NCBI GenBank assembly: GCA_963693285.1
Contig: OY848917.1
Span: 15,996,192 to 16,060,191 of the forward strand
Origin: Xestospongia muta
Lineage: Eukaryota > Porifera > Demospongiae > Haplosclerida > Petrosiidae
Direction of reading: 5' to 3'
DNA: 64,000 nucleotides
This document shows positions 1 through 11,418 of the stretch, piece after piece. The notes beneath the pieces are model-generated. The model was given only the letters and a program-made list of their open reading frames with translations. It was not told the origin of the DNA and made no database searches. Position 1 is the first letter of the stretch, and every line of letters starts with the position of its first letter. Made by a program: the position numbers and the translations under genes.

Positions 1-3000
1 ATTCATTGATATCTAATGATAATAATAGTTGAATAGAGAATATTCGATAATGTGTAATGTATATTAAATTTTTTAAAAAGGAATATTGATATATCTCTAA
101 TACACTAAGTGTTTGTTTTTTCAATACATCTCAAATAAATTTAAATTGTTTATTTTGATTTGTAAAATATATTTAAAACATCTGTGTCAGTATATGTCAC
201 CAATATAGAGTGGTTGCAGACTGTTAAGCTAAAGATCTTTATCAGTAAATATAGTTAACTTTATTAATCATCAGATCATTAATAGTATATAGTGAAACTC
301 AATTGAACAAAAGTACTGTTATCAACTGGAAAAAAAAACTTTGGAAGCCATAGATACTTTATGTTTTGTACTCTATATAAGGTTTTATCAGATTATAAAT
401 TGTGTAGATCCATGTATATGTTAATGTATTGTCACATATTAAATCCCCACCATGACTTAAAACATGTTTGCTAACACTTTAACATGTCTAGGAAGAGTTT
501 ATATTAATACATTCTTTCATATTAATATTGATAGTCTTTTCATATTAAAATGATAATCAATTAACAGAATATTTGTTTTGGCAAAGTTTTTATTCATAGA
601 CTATCTTACTATATATCTTTAATTCGTGTCACTTTCCTAGTTGTCTCCGACATTGAATGTTGGAACTTTGCTCTTTAAAATGCAACATTTTATTGGAAAA
701 AGTTGCCATCAAGTTGCTATATTAACTGGAGGAATACACTTGGCATTAGTGTATACCTATTATTAGAGTTTATGTTAGAAACTTAGACGTACATAAATAT
801 AACGTATCTATTTCATTGACATTTTTATCAGTCTCTAAAAGGATCAAATATTTCTGTTGAGTCATTACAATTGTGTTGAAGTTAGGATTCAAACTTGGTT
901 AAACAATGGTTGGATGGTTTATACAGCAAATACAAAACTTATATTAGTTTATATTAACTAACTGGAGGAATACACTTGGCATTAGTGTATACCTATTAAT
1001 AGAGTTTATATTAGAGACTTATGTATATATAAATATAAGGCATCTATTTCATTGACATTTTTATCATTTTTAAAAAGGACTAAAATATATCTGCTTAGTC
1101 ACTACAATTGTATTGAAATTTGGATTCAAAGTTGGTTAGACAATCGTTGGATGGTTTATACTTCAAAATAGGTTACTGTGCTTAATTTCTTGAAAAATCC
1201 TCAAAACCCATTTTCCAATCTAAACTGTTGAAATAGATTGGCTTTTTATTAACTAACTAATGGCCACTTGGGTTAAGTTTATGCCTACAAAGGACATATA
1301 TCATTGGAAATAATCATTAACATATGCTGTTATGACTACCAATTAGTATGAAGGTGACAAATTATGTATATCAACACTATGACCTAGTATAAACGGCATG
1401 CATGTGTTTAGGAGGGCTGTTTCAATAGAAACTCCATAGCGACAGCTCTTATGCACATGCCAGACATCTATGATAACTCTCTTATCTAACTGTTTATGTA
1501 ACCTCAAAGCTCAGATAATAATCTACTATATAATTTGGACAAAGTTATCTTTACATTGACTGGTAGAATCCATTTGGCATTAGTGTATAACTATTATTAG
1601 AGCTTATATAAGAGATTTAGATGTAAATAGATATAAGGCATCTACTTTATTGATATTTTCATTTCTGCTTAGTCACTGTACTTGTGTTGAAATTAACATT
1701 CAAACTTGGTTAGACAATGGTTGGATACATTTAATAGAGCACTTAGGTTCAGCCTGAATTAGTCTCCATTTCTTGAAAAATCCTCAAAACCCATTGTCTA
1801 ATCTGTACTGTTGAAATAGATTGGCTGTTTTAACTAACTAATGGCCACTTGGGTTGCATTTATAGCTACAAAGGACATATATAATTGGAAATAATCATTA
1901 ACATATGCTGTTATGACTACCAATTGGAAGTGATAGTTTATGTATATCAACACTATGACCTAATATAAAGGGCATGCATGTGTTAGGAGGGCTGTTCCAA
2001 TAGAAGCTTTATAATGACAACCCTCATCCACACATCAAACATCTATGGTAATCTTATATGTAACTGTTTATATAACCTCAAGGCTCAGATAACAATCTAC
2101 TACATGATATGTAGATTAGTATGCTAACAAAGAAAACAGTGCAGTAAATATCTTTACTAATATCTCATCATGTATTATTGTTAATAATTTCACATATCCC
2201 ATGAACACAAGATGAACTATAATCTATAACAGCACCTATACCATATAAAGATATATAATAATGAAGTTAAATTCATTTCTAATTATATGTGTTTATATAC
2301 CTTGATTAATGGACATCAACATCATACCAACTAGTAAACCGTATCCTTGATCTCTCTTAAAACCATATAGTAAAACAGACAGTGTACCATTGCCTGTGTG
2401 TACTACTGTACGTCTAGGATTGCTTGTTGTTGCTATCTTAGTTCCATAACCTACAATGTCCATAGATGAGTTCAATATGGTAACCCAATTAGTAATTGGT
2501 ACTCCATCTAATAATAAGGAGTTTGGAGAGAAATTTTCAGGTGTTGTTGTGACACTGATACCAACAAAATCCATTTTAAAAATTGGAAAGTCATATCTAC
2601 TAGAATACTGTTCTATAGGTGGTACTAGTATCATTATAGGATCTCCAAGATTATCTAATGAGCCACCAGTAGCAAATAGTACAACAATAATTGGTTTGTT
2701 TGCTTGAATGTGACAATACTGGGAAGAACTGAAAAAGAAAGTGTAATTTCCTCCTTTACTATTAATAATAACAACATTAGTTGTTGATCCATTACATGAT
2801 GTAGTTATTGTAGTATTATCTTGAGACGTCACTAGTTTTGTATACTGTCCACTTTGTCTATGTTCAAAAGGTACTAATAGAAACTGTTTACCCCAAGTTA
2901 CTGTCGGGGGAATCTGTTGTGTCATATGTTCACAATATCCAACTCCAAGTGGTACTTGACCACATTCATGTCCACTGATGACAGTCAATGGTTTATTAGA

Positions 3001-3720
3001 GACAATGTGAGTTCCTGTAAGATCAATTAATGGTGCACCAAAATAAAGAGTCTGTCCTTGATGAAGAACGACATGATGAGGAGTACCTTTAGGAACGTTT
3101 ACAAGTTGATCTGTAGATGATTGAGTATCTGAAGGAAGAGACACAGCTTCTGATGGAGTGATGATAATATTAGTGTCATTATCACATCCAACAAGTAGTA
3201 TTTGACTTGATCCGACATTGCTTGTTGGAGATACTGCATAGTATTCATACTTAGTGATATTATAGTCATGACAAGGTAAAACAAGATATTCTCCAAAGGT
3301 TTCTGAAAGCCAATTCAATGCACTTACAGCAATTGGTTGATCACTACTAACATGAATACTTCTGTTACGATTATCATAAGTGCTAGATTCAGACACCTTT
3401 ACGATGTTAGTGAGATCAACAGTATCAATATCATTTGGTGATAATAATAATGTGTTTACAGTAGACCCTGACCATGGTATCTTGATTGTTACAGAAACAT
3501 TATGATTGACAGTAGATATGGCAAGACCTAAGAAAATAATTTGGCTATCAAAATTTTTCGTGAATCCAAAGTATAAGTCAGTGCCATAGTTAGTGAAGTA
3601 AGTTCCAGTATATCTTGGTACTAAGAAGAGAACACACAATTACGCTACAATATTAACTCATTATGACATACCTACAACAAGAAACAACAGTGAGATCAAC
3701 GTCACTACAGTCTGTGACAT
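1..3720 (-). CDS. Receptor-like gene copy 1: signal peptide, IgGFc-binding domain, EGFs (3' part outside window)
   Basis: Most downstream member of the tandem family; its transcript runs from 3720 toward 1 and leaves the window. Exons seen: signal peptide 3672-3720 (starts MSQTVVTLISLLLFLVV, ATG at 3720-3718, donor GTATGT), IgGFc-type domain 2301-3620, a broken classical EGF exon with its 5' end at 2235, and the first bases of a cbEGF exon at 1-12 (DINE start). The 2.1-kb stretch 13-2150 is intron; it holds three related copies of a segment starting near 725, 958 and 1557, and two copies of another near 1190 and 1790. If the damaged EGF exon is retained the protein ends after half an EGF; if it is skipped the frame is kept. 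Likely role, by family: cell-surface or secreted adhesion/recognition. Whether this copy still makes a membrane receptor cannot be judged here. Confidence 0.72.
2155..2235 (-). pseudogene. Truncated classical EGF exon, copy 1
   Basis: The exon begins normally after acceptor AG ([15 protein letters not shown], two EGF cysteines) but after ...EIINN it runs into sequence that in the other copies lies about 0.9 kb further into the intron, giving an in-frame TGA. The 3' half of the EGF ([13 protein letters not shown] in copy 2) and its donor site are gone. The breakpoint lies in similar short AT-rich words (gtattatt against gtattgtt), as expected of a deletion between short repeats. Confidence 0.75.
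2301..3620 (-). CDS. IgGFc-binding-type domain exon, copy 1
   Basis: Single open exon of 440 codons with acceptor TTCTTAG at 3621 and donor GTATAT at 2300. The translation has the look of the N-terminal domain of IgG-Fc-binding proteins: repeated beta-strand segments with dyads such as [19 protein letters not shown] (centre) and [16 protein letters not shown]. Six cysteines are conserved in all copies (contexts LPCHDY, VGCDND, GHECGQ, YCEHM, ISCNGS-like, QYCHI; copy 1 has TSCNGS). There are many N-glycosylation sequons, as expected for a secreted domain. The open frame could be extended upstream through the acceptor, but codons before the AG are intronic: joining after base 1 of a codon gives the signal peptide followed by VPRYTGTYF. 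The first 80 or so residues resemble copy 2, not copies 3 and 4. Confidence 0.8.
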
Positions 3721-3825
3721 CGTCTTGAAGTAATTGCACTATTAATCTTTGGACGAGTTGCTCAGTAAACTAAATTAACTATTATTATAAATATTAGTAT
3801 TAATTAACATTGTTCTCTCTCATTT

Positions 3826-3866
3826 GTCCACACCCTGCAGTCTTGGAATGCCGTATCACGGCAGCT
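3826..3866 (-). promoter_or_regulatory. Conserved proximal promoter block, copy 1
   Basis: About 110 bases upstream of the ATG lies a GGGTGTGG box (minus strand, 3828-3835), a KLF/Sp-type CACCC sequence, followed upstream by the perfect dyad TGCCGTGATACGGCA. The same block is present at the same distance in all four copies although surrounding sequence differs, so it is a candidate control site. Between it and the ATG are AT-rich TTAATTAATAC and TTTATAAT stretches that could serve as TATA-like elements. Confidence 0.45.
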
Positions 3867-4364
3867 TACTCGTCAACAAAGCCATCATTTTGTCTTTGAA
3901 GATTCGAGACCACCCTAGTCTCCGGTCATCCGACTTTCCTGAAGACTCTGTTAATAAAAACATTGCTACTCTACTTATCTGTACAGGGTAATGTTGAATC
4001 AAAAAGGTTATTCGAAGTTTTTTCACACTACATGTATGTTCACAGCCTCCATGATTTAACATTCCTTGCTATCTGTGATATTTTTCTCAACATATAAAGC
4101 AATACCTTTTTAATATTACATGACTGATGACATCCTTCATTGTTATTATTACATACATTAATATCTAGATCATGTATCATAATACAACAGTATAAGTTAA
4201 CAACCTAACATCTTCATGCTCAATGATATGCATTTATAATGGTATTTATAAAATGAATAAAGAAATTAACACATAACAGAACCTTGCATCAGTTTTGCTA
4301 TTAGTTTTTTTTTGAATTAAAGAAAGATGATAAAAGTAATACAAAGTCCTTTCAGCATACATAT

Positions 4365-4405
<41 letters not shown>

Positions 4406-4755
4406 GTATGTGTGTGTATTTTATACCATATATAAATGCCCAACTAGTTCAACCTATGTGTAACATGGTATTAATGTACTTCTTATATTTGTGGCATTTT
4501 ATGCATGTTCACCCACCCACACAGGAAATGCAATCAACTACTATAGCTCATATCCTGAATGACATAAACAATGATAATTTCCTACTTTGTTTGTACAAGT
4601 TTGCAGACATTTTCCATCATTAATAGAGAATTCATCAATATCTGCAAATATGTTTAATTAATTCAATTACTTTTATCATGATCAAATATGTTTTATTATA
4701 CCATCCTTGACTGCATCAATTAGTGTTTCCATCACATTCATTAATATCCTTTTAA
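3856..4755 (-). pseudogene. Decayed EGF exons upstream of copy 1
   Basis: Four EGF remnants on the minus strand: LNHGGCEHTC near 4062-4033 which then runs into unrelated sequence, DINVCNNNNEGCHQSC near 4133-4080, a longer one at 4654-4515 (DIDEFSINDGKC...CHSGYEL followed by stop codons) and [10 protein letters not shown] with a stop near 4750-4700. None has intact cysteine spacing. They lie between the tail of copy 2 and the promoter of copy 1 and match a similar relic group at 13857-14910, so they date from before the 10-kb tandem duplication. Confidence 0.65.
4366..4402. repeat. (TA)n microsatellite
   Basis: Run of about 18 TA units inside the relic-EGF spacer; the open frames across it on both strands are repeat artefacts. 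Confidence 0.95.
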
Positions 4756-5445
4756 TTACTATGAATTCTAAAAGAATATATGTGACTAAACATATTCAGA
4801 AGTCAAGTACAGTTGTGTCACATTGATATAGATTAATGAATAATAAATGACAAAATACAGAAATGTTATAATATGTTTGCTTACCATCATTGATTTTAGA
4901 CTATACCAAAGAACACTGTCCATTTCTATATCAAAAGATTACTAATTATTCTTCACTCCATCTTCATTAACACAGTGACTACTCATTATTCAAGACATAT
5001 CCTTAAAATGACTTTATCATCTTCAATGTTAGAAAAGTTTAAACATTTCTTTAAGGATAGACTAGGATATGGCTGGTTGTCATACTTAAAATGTGGAGAT
5101 GAGTGATGGTTGCATTGTCAGTAGTGTGGTGGCACCTAATGTGATAATATAATGTATGATAAACATTGGGAGCAATGAGAAATAATAACAGAAGATATAC
5201 ATCAAATGCCATCTCCAATAAGTGTTCTTATTTCTGTGTAATTAATGTACTTAGTTCAATTTCACAGTCAAAATCATGATAGTCACTTGTTAATTTATTT
5301 GTAATATTTTGTATTCATTGCTTTGTCAATCAGAGTCTCTATGTTCTTCAAGATCAATTGAGAATTCAATTCAATCATATATTGGCTCATCAGATAGCTA
5401 TAGTTTCCCAAATGTCAATATTAATATTGGGAATAGAAATATTAT

Positions 5446-5495
5446 TAATAATAGCAATAATAATAATAATAATAATAACAATAATAATAATATTA
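5446..5495. repeat. (AAT)n microsatellite
   Basis: Imperfect AAT/AAC run in the spacer 3' of copy 2. The rest of 4760-6240 has no coding signal; it is largely alignable with 14910-16500 and represents duplicated 3'-flanking DNA. Confidence 0.9.
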
Positions 5496-6318
5496 TAACT
5501 AATATAATAATAATTAAAGTCTATCAGGTTCAGGTTTATAGTTGTCTTCTCTTGAACTTTTATACATTTTAGTTGGAGCTATGCTCCCTCATTTTACAAC
5601 TGTCCCTAGTCTTAAAGACAACATATAATGGCTGTTATGCACAAACTTTATTGAACGCTTATCTAATTACTGAAGGGACTAGTTGACATTTCTTGTTATG
5701 GTACTATATTGCTATTCAGTATCCTTTATTTGAATGTCAATATATATAATGCAATTGTTATAAATAACAACATTTAGAATGATTTGATCTTGTGGACAAC
5801 TTTAATTGCAACTAAAATATCAAATTAATTACATGAAGTGATTTATTGGCAATTAATTATTAAAAGATGATCACAAATTGCAATAACTTGGTTTTTATGA
5901 TTAAACCACAACATTCATCTTTAAAATAAAAGTACAAAATCAAATAGGTACAGCTCAATCATAATAATAATTATATTAGTTTGCCATTACAAAATAACTA
6001 CAATAAGTAAATGTTAATAACAAACTATTCACTTAAAGAATAATAAACACTACAATAACATTATTACATCATTATGACAACATAGTCAATGTATACATAA
6101 TTACTATACAAATATTGATAGCAGTAATGAAAATTGTATCTGACATCAGTAATTACTATCACAATTATCATTCTAAAATTTACAACATTTAAATTTTCAT
6201 CACAAATATTAATTTAAATAATGACTTTTTATAAGGGGTAAACATAACAGTAGACTTTAAACAAAATGTTTATTTTTATTAATAGTTAAAACCTCTGTGT
6301 GTATTAACACTTAACCAA

Positions 6319-6689
6319 TTAATTATCAGAGATAACCACAGCATTCATTGTGACATAGTCATCAAAATTGTTCGATGAATTTAGCAACACATTGGCTTTT
6401 AAATTGTTTTTTTCTTGAAGTCCAGACGAGCAGCTTTGTTGCTGGATATCTCCACATTCTTCTTCTTCAATCTTAAAAGCTTCAATTGGTAATTCATTAA
6501 TATAATCATATATTGGCTCAGATGGTAGTTCCCCTAATCTCTTCATGAATTGGTCATCTAGTTCAAAACTTATTGGATGATCTTCATAGCTGTTCAGTTC
6601 TACCTCATGTTGTTGATTGATCTCTAGTTTTCTTTTCAAGATTATCTTTCGAATTGTCATGATAATGATTGCAGTGAAAACTACTAACA
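6319..6689 (-). CDS. Cytoplasmic tail exon, copy 2
   Basis: Terminal exon. It starts with the second half of the transmembrane helix ([14 protein letters not shown]), followed by a basic stop-transfer stretch (KIILKRK) and an acidic tail of about 105 residues. Conserved features: [16 protein letters not shown] (a tyrosine in an EPIYDYI context, with YDYI fitting YxxI), [11 protein letters not shown], and C-terminal [14 protein letters not shown] (YVTM fits YxxM, the PI3-kinase p85 SH2 consensus). The frame is conserved in three copies while the surrounding introns have drifted, arguing for selection. Function in signalling is inferred. Confidence 0.82.
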
Positions 6690-9600
6690 CTATAATATAA
6701 TGAATAAACAATAAAGAATTATTTCATAATGTAAACATATCAAGACAATAACAACATTATGTGTATGTGTCTGTTAATTTTTAAAAAAATGTGCAACTTA
6801 CAGAGAAGGATGAATACAGCCACAACACCTGTCATGACAGAGCTAGCATTCAGCTTATCAGTAGCCTATATTAACATAAATAAGAATTAATTATTTTTTA
6901 AAAGTAAACCAAAAGTTAACTAACATAATCATTTGTAGTTGGACTTTTTAAAGGATGGAGTGTCTGAGTAGTTATATGAAGACCAAAACCTGATTTAATT
7001 AAAGAGAACAATCTAATAACACAGCAATTCTTTAATTTGCAATTTTGTATTTACTTACGACATCCTCCATTGTTAATGGAACATTCATTAACATCTGCAA
7101 AATGATAACAATAAGTGTAAACTATCTAACTTTTATGATATTGATTGCATGTCATACTTAACATACCAACACATGTTTTATTGTCTACATGAAGTGCATA
7201 TCCTTTCCAGCAGAAACATTGAAATCCTCCTCTTTTGTTATGACATCCTTGACTACATCCACTAATGTTTCCATTACATTCATTAATGTCTAATTAAAGA
7301 TATTTTAGATAAAATATATAACATATCTTGTTGTCCTAATAAAAATTTGTCAAAATTTAAAGATAAAAGTATCTCAAAGAAAAACAAGATTGGAATGGTA
7401 GCATTAAATCACTACATACATGTAGTAGACAAAATGTGAGGACAACACTGTTAATTGTTAATTATTATGATACTAAGAAGCAATATGGCAAAAGAAGGTT
7501 AAACTACTATGTGTCTACTATATCATACTGACATTCTTTTGCTGAGGATACTTTGTTGTCATAAGTGCACCATCATTGTATGTTATGAATTTTTCAGAGA
7601 TACTTATTCACTTGTTTGTACTCTTTTTTATAATTCATATCAGTGATAGGGACATGTTTGTTAGTGTATACATTTGTGTGTATGTTCATTGCCATGTGCA
7701 AGTCCTTTAAACTAACTAGTACAATTAGGTATGTACCTCAAATAAAAGTTAATCTCTGTAGTAGCCTCTCCTTGTAAATCAAAACAAAATCTTTTCAAAC
7801 TAGTAAATACTGAAGCCAATTTTCAACAATATATACATGTATATAAATCTCATGATTAAACTGACTTAATGATTGTTCAGTTCCTCATGAATAATAATTA
7901 ATATTAATAAAGACAGTTGATATTGAGAGACGATGTATTAAACTAGTTCATTCATTACTAAAACATTCTAAATTAGATATCAAAGTTATATTTAAAATTT
8001 TTTATCTAAAAATATTTCTTTGCAAAGTTTTAGTTTGGAATTGTAATCATAAGAACATTACATTCCCTTATATAGGCAATGACACTGAGTGACTGATTAA
8101 TTAGAAAATTTGAGGTAATACTAAGAAATAAATCAGATTGTCATGGTTAGCTCATATGAATGTAGGGCAATCAAAGTTAGTATTTTTAAAAAAGACATTG
8201 TCCTATTTTATAACAAGATATATAAACCAAACAAATCCACATACATTCACTCACCCACACAATTAACTTGGTCAACTGCTAATTCATATCCTGAATAACA
8301 TCCACAATGATAATTTCCTATCTTGTTTATGCATGTTTGCTGACATCCTCCATTGTTATTAGAACATTCATTGATATCTGGAGAATTATAAAAGTATTAA
8401 TTGCAAACGTGATGTGTACTTTTAATAATTGCAAAACATTTGTTATTGTTTTAATTGTTTTATCATTGATCTAAGTTAGATATCATTGATCATATCACAT
8501 ACCAACGCAAGAATTGTTATTAAATTGCATTGCATATCCCTTCCAGCAGGAACATTCAAATCCTCCTTCTATGTTCTCACATACTTGAGTACATCCAGCA
8601 TTGTTTACAGAGCATTCATTGATATCTGCATAATCATAATCACATGACAATAATTGTATATCTTTAAGTTACAGGTATGTACTAATAAAGTGCTGCAACA
8701 GTTTTTTTGCTAATTATGTATCAGCTGTTAATAATGATATGTGGGAAGATAGGATAAATAACAGAGAAATAAAGAGACAGAGATAAAGAGGTTATTCTTA
8801 TATTAGTATATTTACTTTATTTATATTTACTTACCATCACAAGTATGATTGTTCAAGTTAAGATTGTATCCATGTCCACAGCTACAGTTGTAAGTACCCA
8901 CATCATTGACACATGTTTGTTCACAACCTCCATTATTGATAGTACATTCATTGATATCTATTAAATTATTATTTCAATATGTTATAACAATATTTATTAT
9001 TAATACCTGTACATGTCCTTTTATCATCACGTAATATATATCCTTGATGACAGGAGCAGATAAATGATCCATTGGTATTTGTACATATCTCCTCACATCC
9101 ACCATTAGAGATAGAACATTCATTGATATCTATTGATAATTGTTTAACAATAAATTATTTCATTATATATATGTACACATTCAAAAAAAACCTTTATGTT
9201 AAAAATGGACACATCAATGGATAGTTCTTACCAGTACAAGTATGGTTGTCATATTCAAGAATATAGTTGTTCATACAGTAACAATAGTATGATCCAACAG
9301 TGTTGTTACAGTAATGATCACATCCTCCATTGTTAGTGTTACATTCATTGATATCTAGATAATGTATAACAGATTAAGACAATAATATAATATCAGTATA
9401 TTATTTAATTATTTATGATGAACTTTAAATTGAACAAAGAAATTTACATATAACAGAAACCTTGCATCGTTCTTGCTATCACATTTTTCAAAATTAACAA
9501 AAATAATATATTGAACATGCAATTGTGCATATGCAAGTGTGTGGTGTAAAAAAAGTATACCATTATATGTCCAAGCAGACTTATATGCCCAACTATTATT

Positions 9601-11378
9601 GTTGGTATTTTTGTTTACTAACCTACACAGGAAAATGTATTAACTAGCTTGTATCCTGAATGACATCCACAATGGTAGTTTCCTACTTTGTTTATACATA
9701 TTTGCTGACATTCTCCATTGTTAATAGAACATTCATTGATATCTGCAAATATATAACTTAATTAATTTATTATATCATCTTAATCATGATCAATTATGCT
9801 TTCATTACATATCAGAATAGATATAAATAACTTGGATACTTTTACATCTTAGTGAACATACCAACACAAGTTTTGTTATCAACGTGTATTTTGTATCCAT
9901 TCCAGCAGGAACATTGAAATCCTCCTCTTATATTATGACATCTTTGACTACATCCAGTAGTGTTTCCATTACATTCATTAATATCTGTTGAATAATTATC
10001 ACAATTTGTTGAACAAACAAAAAGAAGTGAGAAAACCATACCAACAATTTGATGCTAAAATATTAACATGATATTTAAAACCGTTATAATTGATCATTGC
10101 TAAAACAATATATGTAAGTAATCTATAATTATTTTCTTATAAAACAACAATCTAGTTCCTTTTAAACTATAACATTTAAACCCACGCAAATACAGTTGAA
10201 TCATACTGATATAAATTGATGAATGATAGATACAAAATGTTATTGTTATACATTACTTTCATTTACCATCACAAGTATGATTGTTCAAGTTAAGATTATA
10301 TCCATGTATGCAGTCACAGTGATAAGTACCCACATCATTGACACACGTTTGTTCACAACCTCCATTGTTGATAGTACATTCATTGATATCTATTAAATTA
10401 TTATTTCAATATGTTATAACAATATCTATTATTAATACCTGTACATGTCCTTTTATTATCACGTAATATATATCCTTGATGACAGGAGCAGATAAATGAT
10501 CCATTGGTATTTGTACATATCTTCTCCTCACATCCACCATTAGAGATAGAACATTCATTAAAATCTATTGATAATAATAGTTGAATAGAGAATATCCAAT
10601 AATGTGTACTGTATATTCAATTTAAAAAAAAAAACTAATATCAATATATCTCTAATGTACTCAATCTTTGTTTTTTTAATACATCTAAAACCAATTGAAA
10701 TTGTTTATTTTGATTTGTATAGTATATATAAAACATCAGTATATGTCACCAATATAGAGTGGTTGCAGACTATTAAGCTAAAGATCTTTATCAGTATTTA
10801 TAGTTAACTTTATTAATTATCAGGTTAAATGAATTATGCATCAAATGGTTTACACATAGGGCACTTAAACTCCACCTTACATTGTGCTCTATTTCTTGAA
10901 AGATCCTCATAACCCACTGTCTAATCTAAACTGTTGAAATAGATTGGTTGTTTTAACTAACTAATGCCCATTTGAGTTGCATTTATGCCTACAAAGGATA
11001 CATCTCATTGGAAATAATCGTAAACATATCTTGTTATGACTATGAATTACTATGGAAGTGACTGTTTATATAGTTCACAGTAACACCTAGCAGAAAGGGC
11101 ACGCACGTGTTTAGAAGGGCTGTTCCAATAGAAGCTCAATATTGACAACCCTTATCCAAACATCAGGCATTTATAATAACTATTATTTCTTAGTGGTTAC
11201 ATAATCTCAAAGTTTAGACAGCAATCTACTACATGACTTGTCAATTAGTATACTAATAAGGAAAACTGTGTAGTAAATATGTTTACTAATATCTCATCAT
11301 GTATTATATACAACTCAAATCATTATATATTGGTTAAATCAACTAATCTATTTATAAGTGACACACACACACACACAC

Positions 11379-11418
<40 letters not shown>

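Noticed and set aside
2456..2707. Plus-strand open frame opposite the IgGFc exon (also 12394, 27460, 53208)
   Set aside because: Antisense shadow of a strongly constrained minus-strand exon; appears in all copies only because the exon is conserved.
3099..3296. Minus-strand overlapping frame MENILFYLVMTII (and its equivalents in other copies)
   Set aside because: Alternative frame within the IgGFc exon; no start context or homology.
3621..3639. MCVLFLV as the protein start of the IgGFc exon
   Set aside because: These codons lie before the splice acceptor and have no ATG; the signal peptide is in a separate exon at 3672-3720.
6319..6689. EPIY motif as evidence of bacterial CagA-like effector
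   Set aside because: The exon is eukaryotic, spliced, follows a TM helix, and only the four residues EPIY agree; the next is D, not A.
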